Positions 1-7,591 of a DNA stretch of 22,091 bases are shown here, one piece after another. The notes under the pieces are model-generated. The model worked only from the letters and a program-made list of their open reading frames with translations. It ran no database searches and was not told the DNA's origin. Source of the DNA: an uncultured Collinsella sp. GTDB lineage: Bacteria; Actinomycetota; Coriobacteriia; Coriobacteriales; Coriobacteriaceae. Position 1 is the first letter of the stretch; the number at the start of each line of letters is the position of its first letter. The DNA lies in assembly GCA_959600835.1 (NCBI GenBank), contig CAUGNQ010000032.1, positions 1 to 22,091 on the forward strand. Reading direction: 5' to 3'. A program made the translations under genes and the position numbers.

Positions 1-2755
1 AGGCCACGGCGGCGAGCGGCGTGTTGATGACGACCTCGCCGATCGACTTGGCGCCAAACGGACCCGTCGGCTCGTAGCTCGGCTCAAAGGCCACGCGAAT
101 GCTGCCGATATCCAGGCGCGTGGGCAGCTTGTAGCTCATAAAGTTGCCGGTGCGCAGGCGGCCACGGTCGTCGTGCTCGACGATCTCGTAGAGCGCATGA
201 CCGATACCCTGGGCAATGCCGCCCTCGGCCTGGACGCGCGCGAGCGCCTCGTTGATCACGGTGCCGCAGTCGACGGCCGCCGCGTAGTCCACCACGGTCA
301 CCTTGCCGGTGGCCTTGTCGACCTCGACCTCGGCAATGCCGGCCATAAACGGCGGGGGCGAAACGGGCAGGCAGGCAGAGGCGTGCGAGGTCAGCGCGTC
401 GCCGCCCGCGATGTTCTTGACGCATAGGTTGGCAAATTCGCGCAGCGTGAGGTAGCGGTTCTGCTCACGAGCGGCACGCTCGTCGGACAGGCGCACGTAC
501 TGGCCGTCGAAGACCACGTCGGCGGCGTCAACGTCCCACATCTGAGCGGCCTTGGCGCAAATCTTCTCGCGCAGCTCGGTCGCGGCGTTCTTGGCGGCAA
601 GGCCCGTCACGTAGGTACCGGAGCTCGCGTACGAGCCGGCGTCGAACGGCGACACGTCGGTGTCCACGCCGCGCACCACGATCAGCGAGCTCTCCACGCC
701 CAGCTCCTCGGCGGCAATCTGCGCCAGGATCGTGTCGACGCCCATGCCGTTATCGGTGGCGCCGGTGCCGATGGTAATGAAGCCGTCCTCTTCCAGGCGC
801 ATGTCGATGCCGGCGATGTCCACGTTGGAAATGCCCGAGCCCTGCATGGTGAGCGCGCAGCCCAGGGCGCGCACGCGGTCGCCCAGATCGACGGCCAGCG
901 GCTTGTCGCGCCAGCCGATCATGTCCATCGCGCGCAGCAGGCAGCGGTCGAGCGCGCAGGCGTTGAGCCTCTCGTTGTAGTACTGCGGCATGATCTCGCC
1001 CTCGCGCACGATGTTCTTAAGGCGCAGGTCGGCGGGGTCCATGTGCAGCATGTCGGCGAGCTCGTTGACGGCGCTCTCCACGGCAAACTGGCCCTGGGTG
1101 GCACCGTAGCCACGATACGCACCGCCACGGTTGGTATTGGTGTAGACGGCGTCCCAGCTAAAGCGGCTCGCCTTCACGTGGTTGTAGATAGGCAGGCTCT
1201 TGTGGCCCGAGAGGCCGATCGTCGTGGTGGCGTGCTCGCCATACGCACCGGCGTTGGACAGCGTGTGCAGGTCGATGGCCGTGATGGTGCCGTCGTTCAT
1301 GGCGCCCAGCTTAACGGTCATCTGCATCTGGTGGCGCGAGTTGCCCGCGGTGATGGTCTCCTCGCGGGTGTAGCAGCAGTAGCTCGGACGGCCGGTCTGC
1401 TGGGTAACGAATGCCACGAAGATCTCGCAGCAGCCCGTCTGCTTGGAGCCAAAGCCGCCGCCGATGCGCGGCTTGATGACCTGCACCTGCGACTGCGGAA
1501 TATCGAGCGACTGAGCGACCATGCGGCGCACGTGGAAGGGCACCTGCGTAGAAGTGGTCACCGAGATGCGCCCAAACGCGTCGGTCGTCGCGAAGGCGCG
1601 GAAAGTCTCCATGGGCGCGGTCTGCGTGGCCTGGCTGGTGTAAGTGCGCTCAAAGACGATGTCGCTCTGGGCGAAGGCCTCGTCAAGGTCGCCAAAGTCG
1701 CTCGTGCCGCTGCACACCAGGTTGCGCGGAACGTCGCCGCCCTGCGGGAACATAAAGGTCACGTCGCCCTCGGGGTGGACCACGATATCGTTATCGAGTG
1801 CCTGGGTAAAGTCGAGCAGGGGCTCGAGCACCTCATAGTCGACCTTGATGAGCTTGAGCGCCTTGTCGGCGGCCTCCTCGGTCTCGGCGGCGACGATCGC
1901 CACCTCTTCGTTTTGGTAACGGACGAGGTTCTCGAGGATCAAGCGGTCGTAGGGACTCGGCTGCGGATAGCTCTGACCGGCGATGGTAAAGCGGCGCTTG
2001 GGCACGTCCTCATAGGTGTAGACTCCCACGACGCCCGGCACCTTCAGGGCGCGAGACGTGTCGATGGAGCAGATCTTGGCGCGGGCATACGGGCTGCGCT
2101 TGAGCTTAACGATGAGCGCGCCGGCGGGCACCATATCGCCCGTGTAGACGGGACGGCCCTCGAGCAGGGCCTTCGAGTCCTTCTTAGGCTGCTTATGGGT
2201 GATCTGCTTGTACGAGACACCGTCGCAGCTAGTGTCGTTGACCGGCAGCTCGGGCATCTCAAAGCCCACCTGCACGCCGGACTCGTTAAGGAAGCGGACG
2301 ATGGCGCGCAGCTGGCTCTCGTAGCCGCTGCAGCGGCAGAGGTTGCCGGCCAGCTGGCGCGAGAGCTCCTCGCGCGTGGCGACGAGGCTCGGGTCCTCCT
2401 TGGCGGCGCGGGCGAGCGCCAGCACGTTCATGATGAGGCCGGGGGCGCAAAAACCGCACTGCTCGGCGCCTTCGGCAGCCATCGCACGGGCAAGCGCCTC
2501 GGACTCGGCCTTGAGGCCCTCGAGCGTGGTGACAGAGCGGCCCTCGACACGCGCGGCGGGAACCGAGCAGCTCAACATCGGATCGCCATCGAGCCACACC
2601 GTGCACAGGCCGCAGTTGGTGGTCTCGCAGGCGCAGCGCACCGACGCGCAACCCTGCTCGCGCAAAAGCGAAAAGAGCATGGTGTCGGGGGCAATCTGAA
2701 CCTTGACCTTACGGCCGTTGAGCGTAAAGGAAAGATCGATGAGTTTGGCAGCCAT
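1..2755 (-). CDS. Molybdenum hydroxylase, fused [2Fe-2S] and molybdopterin subunit (XdhD-like; 3' end outside window)
   Basis: This is a xanthine dehydrogenase family enzyme that hydroxylates an N-heterocycle such as a purine at a molybdenum centre and passes electrons through two [2Fe-2S] clusters to FAD. Residues 1-80 form a plant-type ferredoxin domain with C43, C48, C51 and C63. The second cluster domain has CGFC at 100-103 and CRC at 140-142. The rest is the two-part molybdopterin domain, with GGGFGSKQ near residue 430, an RGYGATQ motif, and GAKSIGEV near the end whose Glu (about 907) matches the catalytic base of the family. 918 residues are visible and roughly 40 are missing. The length and fusion resemble E. 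coli XdhD and the selenium-dependent hydroxylases. The ATG overlaps the stop of the FAD-subunit gene as TAATG, so the two are translationally coupled. The substrate cannot be read from the sequence. Selenium dependence is inferred from the neighbouring genes. Confidence 0.93.
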   Translation of the reverse strand, partial: MAAKLIDLSFTLNGRKVKVQIAPDTMLFSLLREQGCASVRCACETTNCGLCTVWLDGDPMLSCSVPAARVEGRSVTTLEGLKAESEALARAMAAEGAEQCGFCAPGLIMNVLALARAAKEDPSLVATREELSRQLAGNLCRCSGYESQLRAIVRFLNESGVQVGFEMPELPVNDTSCDGVSYKQITHKQPKKDSKALLEGRPVYTGDMVPAGALIVKLKRSPYARAKICSIDTSRALKVPGVVGVYTYEDVPKRRFTIAGQSYPQPSPYDRLILENLVRYQNEEVAIVAAETEEAADKALKLIKVDYEVLEPLLDFTQALDNDIVVHPEGDVTFMFPQGGDVPRNLVCSGTSDFGDLDEAFAQSDIVFERTYTSQATQTAPMETFRAFATTDAFGRISVTTSTQVPFHVRRMVAQSLDIPQSQVQVIKPRIGGGFGSKQTGCCEIFVAFVTQQTGRPSYCCYTREETITAGNSRHQMQMTVKLGAMNDGTITAIDLHTLSNAGAYGEHATTTIGLSGHKSLPIYNHVKASRFSWDAVYTNTNRGGAYRGYGATQGQFAVESAVNELADMLHMDPADLRLKNIVREGEIMPQYYNERLNACALDRCLLRAMDMIGWRDKPLAVDLGDRVRALGCALTMQGSGISNVDIAGIDMRLEEDGFITIGTGATDNGMGVDTILAQIAAEELGVESSLIVVRGVDTDVSPFDAGSYASSGTYVTGLAAKNAATELREKICAKAAQMWDVDAADVVFDGQYVRLSDERAAREQNRYLTLREFANLCVKNIAGGDALTSHASACLPVSPPPFMAGIAEVEVDKATGKVTVVDYAAAVDCGTVINEALARVQAEGGIAQGIGHALYEIVEHDDRGRLRTGNFMSYKLPTRLDIGSIRVAFEPSYEPTGPFGAKSIGEVVINTPLAAVA

Positions 2756-3669
2756 TAGCGCACCTCGCTAGAATCGACGCCGGGCACGCGGCGGCAGGAA
2801 TACTCGTCCGTGGCAAACTTAGGCACTTGCACGGTCTCGAGCTCGCGGGCAAGCGCGGCCGAAAGCTCGATGCCGGCGGCGCGGCGCACGGCCTGAATCG
2901 CCAGCGGGGCCGAGATGCGGCGTCGGTACTCGGCCGAGCCCCACATGTTGGTGCCATAGCTCAGCGCGCGCACGGACGCGGCCAGGGCGCGCAGCTCGTC
3001 CTCGGAAGGCTGTTCGCTCTCGAGGCCGCATGCCTCGCCCTGCAGCAGGGTCGCACGCAGCGGGCGGGCACCCACGGTGACATGCCAGCTGTTATCCCAC
3101 CAGGCGGCGGTAACGTTTAGAGAGGGGAAGTCGGTCGCGGCCTTGCGCACGGCCTCGTAGCTCGCGCGGTAATCGTGCTTTACGACCACGACGTGCTCGA
3201 TCACGTCGCGCACATAGCCCATGTTCACAAACTCGGCGAGCGGCACGCGGCCGGCACCCGTCAGCTCAACGTACGAGTCGAGCGCCAAAAAGGCGGAGAG
3301 CACGTCCGAAAAACCAAAGCGGCCGTAGATGCTGCCACCCACCGTGGCGGTATTGCGAAGCTGCACGCCCACGATGTCGTGAACGGCAAACTCAAATACG
3401 TTGTTGACGAGCGCGTTGAGCTCGGCATGGCGCTCGAGCTGGCGCAGGGTGCACATGGCACCGATGCGAAACTCGGTCTCGGTCTCCTCGATCTGATCGA
3501 GTCCGCAGGCCGAAAGGTCAATCGCCGTCGCCACGCGACGTGAACCAAGGCGCATCCAGATGCCGCCGCCCACAATCTTGTTGTTGCGGTTTTTCTGCAA
3601 GAGCTCATAGGCTTCGGCCGCGTTTCCAACACGGACGTAGGTACCGAACTTGAGCACGTTCTCCCCCAT
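2755..3669 (-). CDS. Molybdenum hydroxylase FAD-binding subunit (YgfM/CoxM-like)
   Basis: This is the FAD subunit of the molybdenum hydroxylase encoded immediately downstream; it takes electrons from the iron-sulfur clusters and hands them to NAD or another acceptor. The protein has 304 residues. The N-terminal FAD-binding fold shows KIVGGGIWMRLG (about 31-42), and the family signature LRNTATVGGSIYGRFGFSD lies around residues 103-121; a C-terminal CO-dehydrogenase flavoprotein-like domain follows. The order FAD subunit then fused Fe-S/Mo subunit is the same as ygfM-xdhD in E. coli. The start is uncertain: the ATG at 3669 has only a weak AAAGAG before it, whereas a GTG at 3657 follows a GGGGGAG stretch at short spacing. 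The gene lies downstream of the gdhA terminator and has its own candidate extended -10 sequence, so it probably begins a transcription unit. Confidence 0.92.
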   Translation of the reverse strand: MGENVLKFGTYVRVGNAAEAYELLQKNRNNKIVGGGIWMRLGSRRVATAIDLSACGLDQIEETETEFRIGAMCTLRQLERHAELNALVNNVFEFAVHDIVGVQLRNTATVGGSIYGRFGFSDVLSAFLALDSYVELTGAGRVPLAEFVNMGYVRDVIEHVVVVKHDYRASYEAVRKAATDFPSLNVTAAWWDNSWHVTVGARPLRATLLQGEACGLESEQPSEDELRALAASVRALSYGTNMWGSAEYRRRISAPLAIQAVRRAAGIELSAALARELETVQVPKFATDEYSCRRVPGVDSSEVR

Positions 3670-3693
3670 CTCTTTACTTGTCCAGTATCTCTA

Positions 3694-3702
3694 AGTGTAC
3701 CA
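3694..3702 (-). promoter_or_regulatory. Candidate extended -10 promoter for the molybdenum hydroxylase operon
   Basis: On the minus strand the sequence reads TGGTACACT, an extended -10 element (TG-N-TACACT), about 25 bases before the ATG at 3669. No good -35 hexamer is visible. It lies between the gdhA terminator and the FAD-subunit gene, where a promoter is expected. Confidence 0.4.
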
Positions 3703-3730
3703 AACGAGGGCGCACGACCCTCACCACCAT

Positions 3731-3766
3731 AGAAAAAGGCTCCCGGCAGGAATTGTCGGGAGCCTT
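3731..3766 (-). terminator. Rho-independent terminator of gdhA
   Basis: A perfect 10-bp stem (AAGGCTCCCG pairing with CGGGAGCCTT) with an 11-base loop is followed on the minus strand by TTTTTC. It lies 43 bases after the gdhA stop and separates gdhA from the molybdenum hydroxylase genes. Confidence 0.9.
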
Positions 3767-3808
3767 AGCGCATCAGCGAGTGCTGTACGGAGCTATGTCA
3801 GGCTGAAT

Positions 3809-5164
3809 TTAGCAGACGCCCTGAGCGAGCATGGCGTCGGCGACCTTCAGGAAGCCGGCGATGTTGGCGCCCATGACAAAGTTGCCCTCCTGGCCATACT
3901 CCTTGGCGGTGTCGTCCACGTTGTGGAACATGCCGCGCATGAGCTGCTCGAGCTTGCCGTCGACCTCCTCGAAGGTCCAGGACAGGTGCTCGGCGTTCTG
4001 GCTCATCTCGAGGCCGGACACGAGCACGCCGCCGGCGTTGGCAGCCTTACCGGGCATAAAGGCGACGCCGTTCTCCTGGAAGTAGGTCGTGGCCTCGATG
4101 GTCGTGGGCATGTTCGCGCCCTCGCCGACCACCTTGCAGCCATTGGCGACGAGCGCCTGGGCGTCCTCGAGCAGCAGCGTGTTCTCGCGAGCGCAGGGCA
4201 GCGCGATGTCGCAGGGCAGCTGCCACACGCCGCGGCCGTCGCCCTCGTGCCACACGGCACCGGGCTTCTCGTCAACGTACATGGCGAGCGTGACGCCCTT
4301 GTCGTGGCCGGAGCGCTTCTGGTTGTAGACGTGCTCGAGCACGGAGTAGTCGATGCCGTCGGGATCCTCGACCCAGCCGTGGGTATCGGAGCAGGCCAGC
4401 ACCTTGCCGCCAAGCTGGGAAACCTTCTGGACGGCGTAGATAGCGACATTGCCGGAACCGTGAACGACGACGTTCTTGCCCTCGAAGGAGTCGCCGCGGC
4501 TCTTGAGGTACTCGTCCACAAAGTAGACCAGGCCGTAGCCGGTGGCCTCGGTACGGGCGAGCGAGCCGCCAAAGGAGAGGCCCTTGCCGGTGAGGACGCC
4601 GGTCCACTCGTTGGTCAGGCGCTTGTACTGACCGAACATGTAGGCCACCTCGCGGCCGCCAACGCCCAGGTCGCCGGCGGGAACGTCGGTATTGGGGCCA
4701 ATATGGCGATAGAGTTCGGTCATGAAGGACTGGCAGAAGTGCATGATCTCGTTGTTGGACTTGCCCTTGGGGTCAAAGTCGGAGCCGCCCTTGCCGCCGC
4801 CCATGGGCAGGGTGGTCAGGCTGTTCTTGAGGATCTGCTCCAGGCCCAGGAACTTGAGCATGCCCAGGGTGACCGTCGGGTTAAAGCGCAGGCCGCCCTT
4901 GTAGGGTCCAATGGCAGAGTTGAACTCGACGCGATAGCCGCGGTTGACCTGGACCTTACCCTGGTCGTCGACCCAGGGAACACGGAACATAACGATGCGC
5001 TCGGGCTCGACGAGGCGCTCAAGCAGGGCGGCCTCCTCGTACTCGGGATGGGCGTCGAGCGCCGGCTGGATGGTGCCGAGGATCTCGGTCGCGGCCTGGA
5101 TGAACTCAGGCTGCTCGGGATAGCGGGCCTTGAGCTCGTCGAGAACTTTCTGCGTGTAGCTCAT
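3809..5164 (-). CDS. gdhA: Glutamate dehydrogenase (hexameric, probably NADP-dependent)
   Basis: The enzyme interconverts 2-oxoglutarate plus ammonia and glutamate in the cytoplasm. The protein has 451 residues, the usual length of the small hexameric bacterial class. The substrate-binding region shows KGGLRFNP and PMGGGKGGSDFDPKGKS, followed by PAGDLGVGGREVAYM. The Rossmann domain shows GSGNVAIYAVQKV, with CSDTHG at the end of the second strand; Ser there, rather than an acidic residue, suggests NADP, as in E. coli GdhA. The ATG at 5164 is chosen because GGAGGAAGC stands directly before it; the reading frame extends 16 codons upstream without any family similarity. A TATTAT hexamer at 5238-5243 (minus strand) could be the -10, but no good -35 is seen. 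The gene forms a single transcription unit ending at a strong terminator, and has no obvious link to the selenium genes beyond position. Confidence 0.97.
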   Translation of the reverse strand: MSYTQKVLDELKARYPEQPEFIQAATEILGTIQPALDAHPEYEEAALLERLVEPERIVMFRVPWVDDQGKVQVNRGYRVEFNSAIGPYKGGLRFNPTVTLGMLKFLGLEQILKNSLTTLPMGGGKGGSDFDPKGKSNNEIMHFCQSFMTELYRHIGPNTDVPAGDLGVGGREVAYMFGQYKRLTNEWTGVLTGKGLSFGGSLARTEATGYGLVYFVDEYLKSRGDSFEGKNVVVHGSGNVAIYAVQKVSQLGGKVLACSDTHGWVEDPDGIDYSVLEHVYNQKRSGHDKGVTLAMYVDEKPGAVWHEGDGRGVWQLPCDIALPCARENTLLLEDAQALVANGCKVVGEGANMPTTIEATTYFQENGVAFMPGKAANAGGVLVSGLEMSQNAEHLSWTFEEVDGKLEQLMRGMFHNVDDTAKEYGQEGNFVMGANIAGFLKVADAMLAQGVC

Positions 5165-5379
5165 GCTTCCTCCAATGATGGGAAACGAAAAATGTTGATC
5201 GCGGCACCCCATGCGCCGCGAACTTTATCGTTTATGGATAATATCGCACTGTTGCGGGAAAATTTCGCATAAGCCGACGAGCAGATGTTTCGTTTTGATT
5301 ACGATGCAGGTAGAAGCGTTTTTGAGCACCCGACGTACAAATCGCGTGTTTCGAAGCTGTTTCGTCCACATGGTCCATA

Positions 5380-5412
5380 CCACCACAAAGAGGACAGGCA
5401 CCTTTGTGGTGG
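5380..5412. repeat. Palindromic repeat, CCACCACAAAG type
   Basis: A perfect 11-bp inverted repeat (5380-5390 CCACCACAAAG and 5402-5412 CTTTGTGGTGG) encloses AGGACAGGCAC. It lies 14 bases past the 3' end of tRNA-Sec. On the minus strand it is followed by TATGG and not a T run, so it is a poor classical terminator. The loop shares the GGACAG core seen in the repeats at 9121-9207 and 15111-15133. Confidence 0.75.
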
Positions 5413-5426
5413 TTGGCAGGATGCGT

Positions 5427-5523
5427 TGGCGGGAACGTATGTGAATCGAACACATCCAAGACGTTTTGCACGCCTCACAACGGTTTTGAGGACCGCGGGG
5501 CCCACCGGAGCCCATCCGTTCCC
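5427..5523 (-). tRNA. selC: tRNA-Sec (anticodon UCA)
   Basis: This is the selenocysteine tRNA, charged with serine, converted by SelA and delivered to UGA codons by SelB. It is 97 bases with an encoded CCA. The 5' strand GGGAACG pairs with CGTTCCC as a 7-bp acceptor stem; the eighth pair expected for bacterial tRNA-Sec is G opposite A. The D arm is GGGCTC-CGGT-GGGCCC with 6 bp, typical of tRNA-Sec. The anticodon stem CGGT/ACCG holds loop CCTCAAA, giving anticodon TCA. A long variable arm (AGGCGT paired with ACGTCT) and a 5-bp T arm ATGTG/CACAT with TTCGATT follow, then discriminator G. It lies 97 bases downstream of selB in the same direction, so the order is selA-selB-selC. Confidence 0.96.
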
Positions 5524-5535
5524 AAGCGTGGCGGT

Positions 5536-5544
5536 ATTTTACCA
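5536..5544 (-). promoter_or_regulatory. Candidate extended -10 promoter of selC
   Basis: The minus strand reads TGGTAAAAT, an extended -10 element whose predicted start point is about 6 bases before the tRNA-Sec 5' end. A TTGCGG further upstream has a 19-base spacer, which is too long to be convincing. It would let selC be transcribed independently of selAB. Confidence 0.45.
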
Positions 5545-5620
5545 AACCGAACAGTCTGAACCGCAAAGAAGCCCGTCCCAAAAAGACTACCCCGGTGGCG
5601 AGCGACGATTCGAAAAGCCC

Positions 5621-7591
5621 CTAGCGCAGCGATCTTAGGCCGCCGGCATCCTTGTCGAGTGCGGTAAAGCGCACGGCATCCAGGTGCTCCAAGATGCTAA
5701 TGGCTCGCTTGCGCGACACGCCCAGGGCCTCGCGCAGCACACTCGTGGTGGCAGCGCCGCCGGCAGCCTCGATAGCCGCCGCAACGACCTCGCGCGCTTG
5801 AGCCTCGGCGGCGGCGGACAAGGCAACGTCGCGCTCGACCTTAACAATCGAGCGGTTAAGCGAAAGCTCGCGCAGGGCACGCGTCATGGTGTCGCGATCG
5901 AGTTGCAGCTGCTCGCCCACCTCGGAAAGCGTCGGCGCATCGAGGCCCGCCTCGTCCAGTAGGGCCACGATGCGTCGGCTAGCCTCGCGCACCACGCGTA
6001 ACGCCGCAGCGGCGGAATGCGGGTCGAAGACCTCGGACCCTTCCTGGACGCAGATGCCGCGCGCACAGCCCTCGAGGATGAGCGCGGAGGCGACATCTTC
6101 GCCCGCTTTCGGCCAGGCGACATGCACAACCTCGCCCGGCGTGAAACCCGTTTGCTGGGGCGCGGCCTTATGCATGGCGGCAAGCGTGTCGGCGAGCGCG
6201 ACGAGGGCGGCATCGAGCATAGCGGGGGCGGCATAGAGCTCCTCGGTCGAGCGCTCCGGATGGAGGGCGACCGCATCGCCCGACGCCACCGCGGCGTGCA
6301 GGAGCCTCGCGACTTCGGCACCGGAAAGGTCGAGCGCACGAGCGGCAACGGCCGCTGGCACGGGCAGGCGCTGAATACCGAGCCACGCGGCGACGGCCGA
6401 TGCGAGGTCGCCCGCATCGAGAGCCGTGAGGAGCGAGCGCTCAGCGTCCGTGAGCTCGCGCGAGCGGCGGCACTGCGAAAGCAGCACGCGTCCGCCGCCG
6501 ATAAGCACCACCGGCGAGAACGCGAGCACGATGAGGCCGTCGCCCGAGCGCACGGGAAGGCGCTCCTCCAGGCGGATTTGCACGGTACGCGTCTCGCTCG
6601 GGGCGATCGGCCCCTCGCCCTCCATGAGCATGATGCGCCCGATGACCTCAGCCGTGCCCGCCATCACATGGACGCGCGTGCCGGACTCGAAGGGCACGGG
6701 CTTGGCCCCCTCGCGTCCCAGATAGGTGAAGCGCGCGATGAGCCTGAGCGTCGAGCCCTCGGCGCTCGGTCCGCAGACGACCTCGCCGCGGGGCAGGACA
6801 TCGACCCCGTCGCCCACGATGTTGAGGGCGACGCGCTGGCCGGGAAGCGCGCGCGGCGTGTCGCCGTGCACCTGAATCGCGCGCACGCGACAGCGCACGC
6901 CCGCCGGGCTCGAGACAAGCTCGTCGCCCACCATGATGGGGGCGTCGTGAAGCGTTCCCGTGACGACGGTGCCCGAGCCCTTGATGGAAAAGCAGCGGTC
7001 GATGGGCAGACGCGGGGCCAAGCCGGGGCGCTCGGAGCGCTCGGCGGATTCAGCCAGAAACGCGTCGATCGCGGCATCGATCGCCCCGCGCACGTCCTCG
7101 ACGCCCTCGCCCGTGCGCGACGACACGGGGACCACGGGGGCATCGGAGAACACGGTGCCCGAAAGGAAATCCATCACATCGAGCTCGGCGAGCTCCGCCG
7201 TCTCGTCGTCGGCCAGGTCGCGCATGGTGAGCGCGACGACCATGCGCGTCACGCCCAACAACTCGAGAACGTGCACGTGCTCGCGCGTCTGCAGCATCAC
7301 GCCCTCAACGGCAGAAACCACCAGCACTGCCACGTCGATGCCCGTGGCACCCTGTACCATCGCGCGCAGATAGTGCGCATGCCCGGGTACGTCGACCAAG
7401 CCGACAAGCTTGCCGCTGGGAAGCTCGAGCTCGCCAAAGCCGAGCTCAGTGGTCATGCCTCGGCGCCGTTCGACCTCCAGACGGTCGGGATTTTTGCCGG
7501 TCAGCGCCTCGATAAGGGCCGACTTTCCGTGGTCGACGTGTCCTGCCGTTCCGACGATAACGGGACATTCGACAAGCTCGCGCGCGGTCAT
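5621..7591 (-). CDS. selB: Selenocysteine-specific translation elongation factor SelB
   Basis: SelB is a GTPase that carries Sec-tRNA-Sec to the ribosome and recognises the SECIS hairpin of the mRNA. The protein has 656 residues, slightly longer than E. coli SelB. The EF-Tu-like G domain shows G1 GTAGHVDHGKS at 14-24, GMTTELGF at 45-52 and DVPGH at 67-71. The guanine-recognition position reads TMRD at 122-125, where the family usually has (N/T)KxD, so the lysine is replaced by methionine. Beta-barrel domains follow, then C-terminal winged helices, the last with GVSRKRAISILEHLD, the typical mRNA-binding end. The start is the ATG at 7591, which overlaps the selA stop as ATGA; an upstream in-frame start inside selA has no family similarity. 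Translational coupling with selA and the downstream selC make the assignment firm. Confidence 0.97.
   Translation of the reverse strand: MTARELVECPVIVGTAGHVDHGKSALIEALTGKNPDRLEVERRRGMTTELGFGELELPSGKLVGLVDVPGHAHYLRAMVQGATGIDVAVLVVSAVEGVMLQTREHVHVLELLGVTRMVVALTMRDLADDETAELAELDVMDFLSGTVFSDAPVVPVSSRTGEGVEDVRGAIDAAIDAFLAESAERSERPGLAPRLPIDRCFSIKGSGTVVTGTLHDAPIMVGDELVSSPAGVRCRVRAIQVHGDTPRALPGQRVALNIVGDGVDVLPRGEVVCGPSAEGSTLRLIARFTYLGREGAKPVPFESGTRVHVMAGTAEVIGRIMLMEGEGPIAPSETRTVQIRLEERLPVRSGDGLIVLAFSPVVLIGGGRVLLSQCRRSRELTDAERSLLTALDAGDLASAVAAWLGIQRLPVPAAVAARALDLSGAEVARLLHAAVASGDAVALHPERSTEELYAAPAMLDAALVALADTLAAMHKAAPQQTGFTPGEVVHVAWPKAGEDVASALILEGCARGICVQEGSEVFDPHSAAAALRVVREASRRIVALLDEAGLDAPTLSEVGEQLQLDRDTMTRALRELSLNRSIVKVERDVALSAAAEAQAREVVAAAIEAAGGAATTSVLREALGVSRKRAISILEHLDAVRFTALDKDAGGLRSLR

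Noticed and set aside
1043..2758. Long plus-strand reading frame (571 codons) opposite the molybdenum hydroxylase gene
   Set aside because: It is an antisense shadow in high-GC DNA, with low-complexity composition and no recognisable domain; the minus strand carries clear cofactor motifs.
3695..5272. Long plus-strand reading frame (525 codons) opposite gdhA
   Set aside because: It covers the gdhA terminator and gene in antisense; the composition is typical of a GC shadow, and gdhA is certain.
5225..5638. Several small reading frames over the tRNA-Sec region
   Set aside because: They overlap a clearly folded tRNA and a palindromic repeat and have no ribosome site or similarity.
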